Shown here: in pieces, positions 43,532 through 52,445 of the stretch
Layout: each line of letters begins with the position of its first letter
How positions within the stretch are numbered: position 1 is the stretch's first letter
Source: Methylotenera sp. G11
GTDB taxonomy: Bacteria; Pseudomonadota; Gammaproteobacteria; Burkholderiales; Methylophilaceae
NCBI RefSeq assembly: GCF_000799735.1
Contig: NZ_JUHH01000001.1
Location: 372,001-436,000, forward strand
Reading direction: 5' to 3'
DNA: 64,000 nt
Notes under the pieces: model-generated
What the model was told of the DNA's origin: nothing
Database searches by the model: none
What the model saw: only the letters and a program-made list of their open reading frames with translations
Made by a program: the position numbers and the translations under genes

Positions 43532-44466
43532 TGCAACGGAAAATAGTCTTGCCCGGCGGCGCCGGGCTTGTCGGGCAGAACCTTGTTGTGCGCCTCAAGG
43601 CACAGGGGTTTACCGATATTGTGGTTCTTGATAAGCATAGGGCGAATCTTGAAGTCCTGAAACGGCTGCAGCCTGAGATCGCGGCTGAGTTTGCAGACCT
43701 TGCCGAACCCGGCGATTGGCAGAGGCATTTCAGTGGTGCCGATGTTGTCGTCATGCTGCAGGCCCAGATAGGCGGCACGGACTACCGTGAGTTTGTACGG
43801 AATAATGTTGATGCTACACGCCTTGTGCTCGATGCAATCAAGGCTAACAATGTACCGCATCTGGTGCATGTAAGCTCATCAGTGGTAGAGTCCGCCGCTG
43901 AAGATTATTACACGTGCACGAAAAGAGACCAGGAGCAGCTGGTGCTGCGCAGTGGTATCGCCTGTGCGATACTGCGCCCGACTTTGATGTTTGGCTGGTT
44001 TGACCGCAAGCATCTGGGCTGGCTTTCGCGCTTCATGAAGAAAGCGCCGGTATTCCCGGTACCGGGAAACGGCCGTTACATGCGCCAGCCGCTTTACGTG
44101 GGTGACTTTTGCAACATCATCATCAGCTGCATCCGCAACAATATTGATCGCGGTATTTACAATATATCCGGGCATGAAAAGATCGATTATATCGACATCA
44201 TCCGCGAGATCAAACGCGTAACCGGTGCAGGCGCGCCTATCGTTCATATTCCATTCGTGCTGTTTTACAGCTTGCTTTGGATTTGGGAGGTGTTCGACAG
44301 GAATCCGCCTTTTACCACGCAGCAGCTTGCTGCCTTGATTGCAAAGGACGAATTTGAAGTGATTGACTGGCCTGGGATGTTCAATGTGCCTGCCACACCT
44401 TTAGCCAAGGCGATAGAGGAGACTTTTGGCCACGCCGAATACAGCAAAGTGGTTCTGGAGTTCTGA
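43531..44466 (+). CDS. NAD-dependent sugar epimerase/dehydratase family protein
   Basis: Extended SDR of 311 residues. The N-terminus QRKIVLPGGAGLVGQNLVVR is a Rossmann GxxGxxG nucleotide site; VHVSSSVVES supplies the Ser region, but the following DYYTCTKRDQE keeps Tyr and Lys in a Y-x-x-x-K arrangement (YTCTK). It resembles UDP-glucose 4-epimerase-like and NmrA-like members. In mycobacterial and pilin arabinosylation loci an epimerase at this place is not standard, so it may make a different sugar of the same glycan. An ATG two codons upstream (43525) is possible; 43531 is chosen because it is coupled to a short upstream frame. Confidence 0.8.
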   Translation: MQRKIVLPGGAGLVGQNLVVRLKAQGFTDIVVLDKHRANLEVLKRLQPEIAAEFADLAEPGDWQRHFSGADVVVMLQAQIGGTDYREFVRNNVDATRLVLDAIKANNVPHLVHVSSSVVESAAEDYYTCTKRDQEQLVLRSGIACAILRPTLMFGWFDRKHLGWLSRFMKKAPVFPVPGNGRYMRQPLYVGDFCNIIISCIRNNIDRGIYNISGHEKIDYIDIIREIKRVTGAGAPIVHIPFVLFYSLLWIWEVFDRNPPFTTQQLAALIAKDEFEVIDWPGMFNVPATPLAKAIEETFGHAEYSKVVLEF

Positions 44467-44540
44467 GTTCCGATCAGGCCCCTTAATTGAAAGCATGTTA
44501 ATCAACGCTGAAAACACGACTTGAATGAACATTGATTCAA

Positions 44541-46280
44541 ATGAAAATTAAAGTACCCAATCCAGAGACCTTATCCATGCTTTTTATCGTGGCACTCTGG
44601 GGCATGATGATCGCAGCGGCCAACCCGGTCGGGGATTTTCCGCTGATTGATGACTGGGCGTATGCAGAGTCGGTAAGAGCCCTGCTGTATCAACACCGGC
44701 TGGTGATTTCAGACTGGTCGGCAATGAACTTGCTGACGCAGGTGGTATGGGGGTGGTTTTTTTCATGGCTGCTGGAGCCGTCATTCACTGTGCTGAGGAT
44801 GTCGGTACTTGTGCTCGGCCTGCTGGGTGTCATGACTGCATTCAGGTTAAGCCGTGAGGCTGGCGTGCCATTGCCATTGGCCTTGCTGGGAGCGGTGCTG
44901 CTGATGGTGAATCCGGTTTATTTCACGATGAGCAATACGTTCATGACGGATGTGCCGTTTTTTGCTTTTTCTGTAATGTCGTTATTGTTCTTGGCCAGGG
45001 CTGTGCATAGTGACAGGACGCAGGATATCGTTGCCGGCACCGTGATGCTTGTCCTTGCGCTGCTGATCCGGCAGCTCGGTTTCGCAATTGCAATTGCCTA
45101 TGCGCTTGCTTATATGGCCGGGCGCAGGCTGTCGCTGAATGCAATCACTCGGGCAGTCCTTCCTTTGCTGGCTTGCCTGCTTGTGCAGTTGTTATATCGT
45201 GCATGGCTCGATGTACATCACCAGCTGCCTGCGATGCATGGCTATCAGATTGATCAGATCAGGCGTGCATTTTCATTGCCTTTGCTGGATTTCGTGACGG
45301 TATTCGGGCTGAATGTTTTTAAAACGCTATTGTCTTTCGCACTGTTTCTATTGCCGCTGATACTGCTTATTTTTTTCTATTTGAATAAAAAGATCGATAC
45401 CGTTACCGCTTGCCTGTTGGCGATCGGCACGCTTCTGCTGTATTACAGCCTGCGCCTGGCAGGCATGCAGCTGTTCCCGTTGCAAAGTTATCTTGAAGGG
45501 GCATTTGGTTTTGGCGGCAATATCCTAAGCGCTTTCGGGGTCGGCCCTTCATTGCAGTATGGCGCGGTGGGCTACTTCCCTGAATACCGGATCACGGTGG
45601 GTTACTGCTGGTTATTTATAGGCTTGCTGATCGTTTTTGCAGCAGGGCTGATGCTGCATTTTTTATTCACTGCGGTGCGCGGTTTGTGGCGCAGCAGGGA
45701 TAAGATTGCGAAGGTATGGTTCTGCGAACAGGCTGAAGACATGCGGAAGATACGGCTATATATCTTATTCGGTGCTACCGCGCTCATCTATTGCGTACCT
45801 ACTTTTCTGCTGCCTACCCTGTACGACCGTTATTTGCTGCTTCCCATGCTGGCCGCCAGTTTCCTGATGCAACTGAAAGTGTCTGCCGCCACCACACTTA
45901 CACATGAACTGTCGCGTTCAAAAGTCGCCGTTGTCATTGTCATAACGGTGTCCGGCGCGATCATGACCAGCCTGGCTGCACATGATTACCTGGCCTGGAA
46001 CCGCGTGCGCTGGGCAGCCCTGGACGACCTGGTGAAGCGGCAGGGCGTGGCGCCGGAGCGGATAGACGGCGGTTTTGAGTTTAACGGGATGTACCTTTTT
46101 TCCAAAGACCACCTGAAGCCACGCCCCAAAGGCTGGTGGGTAGAGGATAATGAATACCTGGTTGCATTTTCACCAGTGTATTTCACGATCGTTAAAGGCT
46201 ATACATTAGAGGCAAGCTATCCGGTCGAGGCATATTTACCTTTCAGCCCCCAGCATATCCATGTGTTGCATCGAAAATAA
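44541..46280 (+). CDS. GT-C type membrane glycosyltransferase (second)
   Basis: Integral membrane protein of 579 residues, about eleven helices and a C-terminal soluble region of around 110. The first periplasmic loop has DFPLIDDWAYAESVRALL, with the acidic residues and Trp-x-Tyr of PMT_2/GT39-type enzymes, and SNTFMTDVPFFAF matches the second conserved loop. Like the first GT-C enzyme it should take a polyprenyl-phosphate-linked sugar on the periplasmic side. ATG 44541 is taken over a TTG three codons earlier; neither has a strong ribosome site. Two such enzymes with one donor pathway suggest either two linkages or a second donor. Confidence 0.78.
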   Translation: MKIKVPNPETLSMLFIVALWGMMIAAANPVGDFPLIDDWAYAESVRALLYQHRLVISDWSAMNLLTQVVWGWFFSWLLEPSFTVLRMSVLVLGLLGVMTAFRLSREAGVPLPLALLGAVLLMVNPVYFTMSNTFMTDVPFFAFSVMSLLFLARAVHSDRTQDIVAGTVMLVLALLIRQLGFAIAIAYALAYMAGRRLSLNAITRAVLPLLACLLVQLLYRAWLDVHHQLPAMHGYQIDQIRRAFSLPLLDFVTVFGLNVFKTLLSFALFLLPLILLIFFYLNKKIDTVTACLLAIGTLLLYYSLRLAGMQLFPLQSYLEGAFGFGGNILSAFGVGPSLQYGAVGYFPEYRITVGYCWLFIGLLIVFAAGLMLHFLFTAVRGLWRSRDKIAKVWFCEQAEDMRKIRLYILFGATALIYCVPTFLLPTLYDRYLLLPMLAASFLMQLKVSAATTLTHELSRSKVAVVIVITVSGAIMTSLAAHDYLAWNRVRWAALDDLVKRQGVAPERIDGGFEFNGMYLFSKDHLKPRPKGWWVEDNEYLVAFSPVYFTIVKGYTLEASYPVEAYLPFSPQHIHVLHRK

Positions 46281-46285
46281 AGCGT

Positions 46286-47599
46286 ATGAACGATCAAGTT
46301 GACAGTCGTAAGAGCTCACAGCCCATCGCGGTACTTGGTGCCGGCCCGATGGGGCTGGCTGTTGCATACCAGCTGGCTCTTGATGGATACCGCCCCGTAT
46401 TGTTCGAGGCGGATGACCGCATAGGCGGCATGACTGCCAGTTTTGATTTCGGGGGGATTGATATAGAGCGCTATTACCATTTTCATTGCATTTCCGACCA
46501 TGCTTTTTTATCCATGCTTGATGAATTAGGCCTGGGCGGAAAAATGCGGTGGGTAGAAACTAAAATGGGCTATTGGTATCAGGGGCAGCTACAGCCATGG
46601 GGAAACCCGCTGGCGCTGCTCAGGTTTCGTGGCCTCGGGCTTGCAGCCAAGCTGCGTTATGGCCTGCATGCCTATCTCTCCACTAAGCGGGTTAACTGGC
46701 AGGCGCTGGATCAGGTTGAAGCCACCGCCTGGATCAGGCGCTGGGTAGGTGACGAGGCTTATGAGGTTCTGTGGCGCAGGCTGTTCGATTATAAGTTCTA
46801 TGATTATGCCGGCGGGCTTTCCGCAGCCTGGATATGGAGCCGCATACGGCGCATCGGGCGCTCACGCTACAGCCTGTTTCGTGAAAAACTGGGTTACCTG
46901 GAAGGCGGCTCCAATACACTGCTGAATGCCATCCGGGATGCGATTGTGGCAAAAGGCGGTGAAATCCGCCTGCAGGCGCCTGTGGGCAAGGTGGTCATGC
47001 AGGAGGGCAGGGTGACCGGGCTGCAAGTGAATGGCCGGTTTGAGGCCTTTGATAAAGTCATCAGTACGATACCGTTGCCGCATGTAGCCAAGCTCATGCC
47101 GGATCTGCCGCATGACGTACTGGCTGCATACCGGTCACTTAAAAACATCGCTGTGGCATGCGTCATCGTCAGGCTATCCAGGGCAGTTACAGAAAATTTC
47201 TGGCTTAACACTAACGATCCGGAAATGGATATCCCGGGCCTGGTGGAATATACGAACCTGAGGCCAATGGCGCAGCATATCGTTTACGTGCCTTTTTACA
47301 TGCCTGGGGAGCATCCTAAATTCTCTGACCCTGACCAGACCTTTGCCGATAAAGTGAAGCAATACCTGAAGAAGATCAATCCGGCACTGAGCGATGAGGA
47401 TTTTATTGACATCCGTGTCAGCCGCTACCGTTACGCGCAGCCGGTGTGCGAACCTGGGCACCTGAGCAGGCTGCCTCCGGTTGCATTGCCTGTCAAAGGA
47501 CTCTGGGTGGCAGACACCTCTTATTATTACCCTGAAGACAGGGGAATTTCCGAAAGCATAGATTTCGGGCGAAAAATGGCAAAGGCAGCGCTGGCATGA
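46286..47599 (+). CDS. FAD-dependent amine oxidase-like oxidoreductase
   Basis: Flavoprotein of 437 residues. The dinucleotide-binding motif IAVLGAGPMGLAVAYQLALDG and FEADDRIGGMTAS at the N-terminus and VADTSYYYPEDRGISESI at the C-terminus follow the amine oxidase, protoporphyrinogen oxidase and UDP-galactopyranose mutase superfamily. Genes of this kind occur in many polysaccharide loci beside a GtrA protein. A mutase role (pyranose to furanose) is conceivable but the length and middle region (KLGYLEGGSNTLLNAI) fit the oxidase-like group better. Its last four bases overlap the gtrA-like gene (ATGA), so the two are coupled. Confidence 0.78.
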   Translation: MNDQVDSRKSSQPIAVLGAGPMGLAVAYQLALDGYRPVLFEADDRIGGMTASFDFGGIDIERYYHFHCISDHAFLSMLDELGLGGKMRWVETKMGYWYQGQLQPWGNPLALLRFRGLGLAAKLRYGLHAYLSTKRVNWQALDQVEATAWIRRWVGDEAYEVLWRRLFDYKFYDYAGGLSAAWIWSRIRRIGRSRYSLFREKLGYLEGGSNTLLNAIRDAIVAKGGEIRLQAPVGKVVMQEGRVTGLQVNGRFEAFDKVISTIPLPHVAKLMPDLPHDVLAAYRSLKNIAVACVIVRLSRAVTENFWLNTNDPEMDIPGLVEYTNLRPMAQHIVYVPFYMPGEHPKFSDPDQTFADKVKQYLKKINPALSDEDFIDIRVSRYRYAQPVCEPGHLSRLPPVALPVKGLWVADTSYYYPEDRGISESIDFGRKMAKAALA

Positions 47600-47997
47600 T
47601 GCGGCAATTCAAATCCAGGCAGTTTATTTTTTTCCTGGTTACCGGCGGCATCGCTGCGGCAGTGAATTTTGCCAGCCGCATCGTCTTTAACTGGTGGACC
47701 AGTTTCTCGCTGGCCATTATTCTTGCTTACGTGGCAGGAATGGCGACAGCCTTTATCCTCGCCAGGCTTTTTGTATTCAAGGATAGCCGTAAGTCTCTGC
47801 AGCGTTCCGGCATGCTGTTCGTACTGGTGAATCTCGTTGCGGTACTGCAAACCTGGTTAATCAGCATGGCATTGGCCTATTATGTGCTGCCTGCAATCGG
47901 CGTGCAGGCGTTTGTACATGAGATCGCACATGCGACAGGGTTGATCGTGCCGGTGTTTACCAGTTACATCGGCCATAAAAAATTTTCTTTCTCGTAA
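47596..47997 (+). CDS. GtrA family membrane protein
   Basis: Small inner-membrane protein of 133 residues with four hydrophobic helices; RQFIFFLVTGGIAAAVNFASR is the standard GtrA opening and FSFS-type ending SYIGHKKFSFS is typical. GtrA proteins flip polyprenyl-phosphate sugars; the mycobacterial member Rv3789, beside dprE1, was proposed to act on decaprenylphosphoryl-arabinose. In this cluster it can be the flippase that carries the donor to the GT-C enzymes (inference). Coupled to the preceding flavoprotein gene by a four-base overlap. Confidence 0.86.
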   Translation: MMRQFKSRQFIFFLVTGGIAAAVNFASRIVFNWWTSFSLAIILAYVAGMATAFILARLFVFKDSRKSLQRSGMLFVLVNLVAVLQTWLISMALAYYVLPAIGVQAFVHEIAHATGLIVPVFTSYIGHKKFSFS

Positions 47998-48068
47998 CAT
48001 TGAATTGGGTGCAATATCCATCTATAGTCACATCACATTTCTGACCTGCACCTAAGCTACCATTCATA

Positions 48069-48641
48069 ATGAAGACTAAAAACCAGCAATACTTCGAATA
48101 TCTCCAGGGCAGAAGCTGTATCGGCGGGCTATATCGCAAGTATTTCCTTTATCCCAGGCTGAATCGCTACCTGAAAGGACGTATGCTTGATGTTGGCTGC
48201 GGCATCGGTGATATGCTTGTTTTTCGCCCCAATTCCATTGGGGTGGATATTAACCAGTTAGACGTGGAGTATTGCAGGCAGCGCGGTTGCATCGCCTATG
48301 AGATGCCTATCGACAAACTGCCTTTTGAAAACAGCTGTTTTGATTCCGTGCTGCTGGATAATGTTCTTGAGCATCTGGCAGACCCGCTTCCCTTGCTTAC
48401 CGAAATCAAGCGCGTGATGCGCAAGGATGCGGTTCTGCTGATCGGTGTGCCTGGCATGAAAGGGCAGTCCGCTGACCCGGACCATAAAGTCTTTTATAGC
48501 GAGGATGCATTAAATAAGCTGGCTGGTAAGCTGGGTTTTCATGTGAATGTCATGCTGCATTCACCGCTCTGGAAATCGGATTACCTGAGCAGGAAAGTTC
48601 GCCAGTATTGCATTTATTCGCAGTGGTCATTAGAAGGCTGA
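48069..48641 (+). CDS. SAM-dependent methyltransferase
   Basis: Class I methyltransferase of 190 residues: motif I is MLDVGCGIGDML, followed by IGVDIN, LPFENSCFDSVLLDNVLEHL (motif IV region) and VLLIGVPG. These match the Methyltransf_11 group acting on small molecules or sugars. Likely adds a methyl group to a sugar or lipid-linked intermediate of the glycan. It begins 71 bases after the gtrA-like gene; that gap shows no signal. N-terminal YLQGRSCIGGLYRKYFLYPR is common in glycan-locus members. Confidence 0.84.
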   Translation: MKTKNQQYFEYLQGRSCIGGLYRKYFLYPRLNRYLKGRMLDVGCGIGDMLVFRPNSIGVDINQLDVEYCRQRGCIAYEMPIDKLPFENSCFDSVLLDNVLEHLADPLPLLTEIKRVMRKDAVLLIGVPGMKGQSADPDHKVFYSEDALNKLAGKLGFHVNVMLHSPLWKSDYLSRKVRQYCIYSQWSLEG

Positions 48642-48655
48642 CCCAAGTTACCCTT

Positions 48656-49975
48656 ATGTTAAGAAGCGGTTTATCCTTAATCGTTGCTCAAAGGCTATGG
48701 CAGGGCTTTGCCGGCCTGCTGACAGTACTTGTGATCAGCTTTACTCTGACACAGGAGCAGCAAGGCTGGTATTACACTTTTTTAAGCCTGGCCGCGCTGT
48801 ATTCCGTGTTTGAAATGGGACTGGCAGCCGCCCTGATCCAGGTCACTGCCCATATGTTCGTCAATATGCACTGGCTGCCCCAGGGGCGGGTGGCTGGCGA
48901 TGCTGCTGCGGTTTTTTCGTCATTTTTCTCCCGCTCGGTAAAGGTTTATGCAGTTTTTGCCTTGTTGTTTTTACTGGTGGCGTTCACCGTGGGGTTCAAT
49001 GTCTTCAGCCACAAGACCTCCCAGGCCGTCTCAGCGGAAACGTGGGGATTGCCGTGGGTTTTCCTGGTAATGATGACGGCATTGAACATGCTGACATTGC
49101 CATTTCTGGCAGTGGTCGAGGGCAGCGGGGAGATCGCCGAGGTGTATAAAGTCAGGCTGTTGCAGGGCGTGACAGGGGCGATTGCATGCTGGGCGGTGCT
49201 GTATCTCGGGGGCTGGCTGTGGGCAGCCATGATGATGCCGCTGTGCGGGATTATGGTGACGGTTCTGTGGATACTGAAAAAACGCAGCGGATTGCTGCGG
49301 GGGCTGGCCGGTAAAAACACAGGCGCCGGTTTTAATTGGACACATGAGATTCTTCCATTGCAATGGCGCATCGGCTTGAACTGGATCAGCGTGTTCCTGA
49401 TGTCACAATTGGCTACGCCGATTTTATTTTATTACCAGAACCCGGTAGTGGCTGGGCAAATGGGGCTGTCGCTTACGATTGCCCATATGCTTGGAATTGT
49501 TGCACAGTCGTGGATCGCGCGCAGGGTGCCTGCGCTATCCCAGGCGGTGGCGAAGAAAGAGTGGGGACTACTTGACCGTTTGTTTAAAAAGGACCTCAGG
49601 CATTCGCTGCTTGTGTTTTTTGCGGGTGCGTGCGTGGTCATGGCAATGCATTCCCTGGTTGAAAAAACGGAATATTTCGCAAGGGTGCTGCCGTTCTGGC
49701 CATTTGCAGGGTTATTGGCATTCGTATTTTTTTACCATATCAATGGCGCGTTTTCTTCACAGCTGCGATCGTTCAAAAAGGAGCCTCTGGCCTGGGTGTC
49801 TTTGGCCGGCGCCTTGCTCATTCTACCGGGGTCAGTCTACGCGGCTAAACTTTACGCTGCGAGCGGGGTGGTGATGGTGATGCTCAGTGTGCAGGCTTTG
49901 TTTGTGTTCCCGCTGTCATTCTTCCTGTGGCGTCAATTTAACCGGAACTGGCGCGCGGCAGCAGGGGGCGCATAA
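48656..49975 (+). CDS. Wzx-like polysaccharide flippase
   Basis: Integral membrane protein of 439 residues with about twelve helices, resembling the polysaccharide transporter (PST/MATE-like) family. Start ATG 48656 gives MLRSGLSLIVAQRLWQGFAGL; the open frame begins upstream inside the methyltransferase gene but that would be an improbable overlap. Function inferred from place and topology: flipping of the lipid-linked repeat started by the phosphoglycosyl transferase at 51852. Family assignment is moderate, since Wzx proteins share little sequence. The stop is three bases before the next gene. Confidence 0.72.
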   Translation: MLRSGLSLIVAQRLWQGFAGLLTVLVISFTLTQEQQGWYYTFLSLAALYSVFEMGLAAALIQVTAHMFVNMHWLPQGRVAGDAAAVFSSFFSRSVKVYAVFALLFLLVAFTVGFNVFSHKTSQAVSAETWGLPWVFLVMMTALNMLTLPFLAVVEGSGEIAEVYKVRLLQGVTGAIACWAVLYLGGWLWAAMMMPLCGIMVTVLWILKKRSGLLRGLAGKNTGAGFNWTHEILPLQWRIGLNWISVFLMSQLATPILFYYQNPVVAGQMGLSLTIAHMLGIVAQSWIARRVPALSQAVAKKEWGLLDRLFKKDLRHSLLVFFAGACVVMAMHSLVEKTEYFARVLPFWPFAGLLAFVFFYHINGAFSSQLRSFKKEPLAWVSLAGALLILPGSVYAAKLYAASGVVMVMLSVQALFVFPLSFFLWRQFNRNWRAAAGGA

Positions 49976-49978
49976 ACG

Positions 49979-50890
49979 ATGCCTTCTATTGCAGTGATTC
50001 TGGCCGCCTACAACGGCAGCATCTGGATTCAGGAGCAGATCGCGTCCATCTTTGCCCAGAAAGACGTTGATGTGACATTGTTCGTGAGCGTCGATGTCTC
50101 CGCTGACGGCACCGAGGCCTTGGTCGAGCGCATGGCGGCGGTAGATGGCCGGATTGTCGTGCTGCCGCATGGGCAGCGTTTTGGCGGTGCTGCCCCCAAT
50201 TTTTATCGCCTGGTCAGGGATGTCGATTTTGCTGCATTTGATTATGTTGCGCTCGCTGACCAGGATGACATCTGGTTAATGGATAAACTCAGCCGTGCAT
50301 GCAGTGTGCTGGCAGCAGCCGGCGCTGATGCCTATTCCAGCAATGCGACTGCCTTCTGGCCAGACGGGCGGCAGATGCTGATTAGAAAATCCCAGCCGCA
50401 GGTCAAGTGGGATTTCCTGTTTGAAGCCGCCGGTCCAGGCTGTACCTATGTGCTGAGCCGGAAATTGGCGCTCGAAATACAGCATCACCTGATGTCCAAA
50501 TGGGACGAGGCGCAGACTATAGGTTTACATGACTGGCTGTTTTACGCCTATGCCAGGGCTAACGGCTACCGATGGGTGATTGATGACTTCTCCGGAATTC
50601 GGTATCGCCAGCATGCGCATAACCAGGTGGGCGTGAATGCCGGGCTGAAAGCGTTTCTGCATCGGTTTACCAAGATCGCCAATGGCTGGGGATTCACGCA
50701 GGCTGCTAAAATAGCGCATATGGCGGGGGTGGCTGATGACCCGTTTGTAAGCCGCTGGGCAAACGGCAGCCGCACCGGTTTGCTGTATCTGGGTTTGCAT
50801 TTTTATCAATGTCGCAGGCGGTTCAGGGATCAGGTTTTTTTCCTGCTGTCCTGTGTGCTGTTAAGTGTTCTAGGAAAGCGCAGGCAGTGA
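49979..50890 (+). CDS. GT2 family glycosyltransferase (rhamnosyltransferase-like)
   Basis: 303-residue GT-A enzyme. SIAVILAAYNGSIWIQEQI and VSVDVSADGT open the fold, and YVALADQDDIWLMDKL holds the DxD-like DQDD motif common in rhamnosyl- and related transferases of O-antigen loci. The C-terminus ends with a short hydrophobic stretch (VFFLLSCVLLSVLGK), perhaps membrane-associated. Its TGA overlaps the GTG start of the next gene (GTGA, 50887-50890). Confidence 0.87.
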   Translation: MPSIAVILAAYNGSIWIQEQIASIFAQKDVDVTLFVSVDVSADGTEALVERMAAVDGRIVVLPHGQRFGGAAPNFYRLVRDVDFAAFDYVALADQDDIWLMDKLSRACSVLAAAGADAYSSNATAFWPDGRQMLIRKSQPQVKWDFLFEAAGPGCTYVLSRKLALEIQHHLMSKWDEAQTIGLHDWLFYAYARANGYRWVIDDFSGIRYRQHAHNQVGVNAGLKAFLHRFTKIANGWGFTQAAKIAHMAGVADDPFVSRWANGSRTGLLYLGLHFYQCRRRFRDQVFFLLSCVLLSVLGKRRQ

Positions 50891-51855
50891 ACCGATCCAG
50901 AGTATTAATTACCGGGGCCAATGGATTTGTCGGACGAGCCCTTACGCATCACATGCTTGAAAAAGGCTGGCCGGTGACTTGTGCCGTGCGTTCAGATGAC
51001 AGTCCGGATGACGGGAGAGCGCGGAAAGTTATTTTACCTGCGATGGATGAGTGCACCGCATGGAGCGATGCGTTATCAGGGTGTGGCGTGGTGATTCATC
51101 TTGCGGCCCGTGTGCATGTCATGAATGAAAGCGCTGCAGACCCGCTGGCGGAGTTCAGGAAAACCAATGTCGAAGGTACGCTTAACCTTGCGCGGCAAGC
51201 CGCCGCCGCCGGAGTGAAGCGCTTTGTTTTCATCAGCTCGGTCAAGGTCAATGGCGAGCAGACATTACCGGGACAGGCTTTCACGGAGGCAGATGCTGCC
51301 AGACCGCAGGATGCTTACGGACAATCGAAATATGAGGCAGAGCAGGGCTTGATGGCGATTGCAGGGCAAACCGGCATGGAGGTTGTGATCATCAGGCCGC
51401 CGCTGATATATGGTGCGGGGGTCAAGGCAAATTTTGCCAGCATGCTTGATTACGTCAAACGCGGCATACCGCTGCCGTTGGGGGCTATCCATAATAAGCG
51501 CAGTTTTGTTTACCTGGGCAACCTGTTAAGTCTGATCGAATGTTGTGCTGATCACCCTGCAGCGGCAAACCAGGTATTCCTGGTTTCCGACGGAAATGAC
51601 CTGTCGACGACAGCACTGCTGCGCGGTTGTGCCACGGCATTGGGCATAGAAGCGAGGCTTTTGCCGGTGCCGCAGGGGCTGATAGCGTTTTGTGCCGCAA
51701 TCCTGGGTAAAAAAGCAGTGGCGCAGCGGCTATGCGGGAATCTGCAGGTGGATATCAGCAAGGCACGTACCGTGCTTGGCTGGACTCCCCCGGTTTCGGT
51801 GGCGGATGGTCTGCGGGCAACCGTGGTTGATTTGTTTAAGATGGATAAAGAATGA
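50887..51855 (+). CDS. NAD-dependent epimerase/reductase, WbpV-like
   Basis: Extended SDR of 322 residues starting at GTG 50887, which gives MNRSRVLITGANGFVGRALTHH; an earlier in-frame start inside the glycosyltransferase gene would add 26 unrelated residues. Rossmann motif GANGFVG, active-site region FVFISSVKVNGE and YGQSKYEAEQ (Tyr-x3-Lys) are complete. Placed before a phosphoglycosyl transferase and a WbpM-like dehydratase it resembles WbpV of Pseudomonas, which reduces the 4-keto product to UDP-FucNAc or UDP-QuiNAc. The precise sugar is inference. Its stop overlaps the next start (ATGA). Confidence 0.84.
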   Translation: MNRSRVLITGANGFVGRALTHHMLEKGWPVTCAVRSDDSPDDGRARKVILPAMDECTAWSDALSGCGVVIHLAARVHVMNESAADPLAEFRKTNVEGTLNLARQAAAAGVKRFVFISSVKVNGEQTLPGQAFTEADAARPQDAYGQSKYEAEQGLMAIAGQTGMEVVIIRPPLIYGAGVKANFASMLDYVKRGIPLPLGAIHNKRSFVYLGNLLSLIECCADHPAAANQVFLVSDGNDLSTTALLRGCATALGIEARLLPVPQGLIAFCAAILGKKAVAQRLCGNLQVDISKARTVLGWTPPVSVADGLRATVVDLFKMDKE

Positions 51856-52412
51856 AACGTTTTTTTGATTTATGCCTGTCGCTGTTTGCATGCATCATTT
51901 TGCTTTTGCCTATATTGCTTGTGGCGCTCATGGTGCGCATGACTTCTGCCGGCCCGGTCATTTACTGGTCTGACCGGGTAGGGCGCAACAACCGGGTATT
52001 CAGAATGCCCAAGTTCCGCACGATGCGGGTTGATACGCCTGCGGTGGCGACCCATCTGCTGGGTGATCCTGACCGCTATTTGACGCCGGTTGGGTCTTTT
52101 TTGCGTAAATCCAGCCTGGATGAGTTGCCGCAGCTATGGAGTATCGTGCATGGCGACATGAGTTTTGTCGGGCCCCGCCCCGCATTGTTCAATCAGGATG
52201 ACCTGATCGGGCTGCGTACGCAATATGGCGTGCATGCACTGACGCCCGGCCTGACAGGCTGGGCTCAGATCAATGGCCGTGACGAGCTGCCGATCCCGGA
52301 TAAGGTCAAGCTGGATGTGGAGTATATGCAGCGGCAGTCTTTTCTGATGGACATGAAAATTATTGTTCTCACTTTTGTGAAAGTGCTGAGCAGAGAAGGT
52401 ATACAGCATTAA
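51852..52412 (+). CDS. Initiating phosphoglycosyl transferase (PglC-like)
   Basis: Monotopic membrane enzyme of 186 residues that moves a sugar phosphate from UDP to undecaprenyl phosphate. One N-terminal re-entrant helix ([18 protein letters not shown]), the basic [10 protein letters not shown] stretch, SSLDELPQL and [12 protein letters not shown] are family hallmarks; [15 protein letters not shown] is typical as well. This short form equals the PglC catalytic unit without the extra helices of WbaP. It starts the glycan, probably with the deoxy-amino sugar made by the genes on either side. It overlaps the epimerase by four bases. Confidence 0.93.
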   Translation: MKRFFDLCLSLFACIILLLPILLVALMVRMTSAGPVIYWSDRVGRNNRVFRMPKFRTMRVDTPAVATHLLGDPDRYLTPVGSFLRKSSLDELPQLWSIVHGDMSFVGPRPALFNQDDLIGLRTQYGVHALTPGLTGWAQINGRDELPIPDKVKLDVEYMQRQSFLMDMKIIVLTFVKVLSREGIQH

Positions 52413-52445
52413 AATAGATAAAGTTAATCCAATAAAAGACATTAC

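Noticed and set aside
48608-48655. Earlier start for the Wzx-like gene
   Set aside because: Would begin inside the methyltransferase coding region at a non-ATG codon; ATG 48656 begins just before the first helix.
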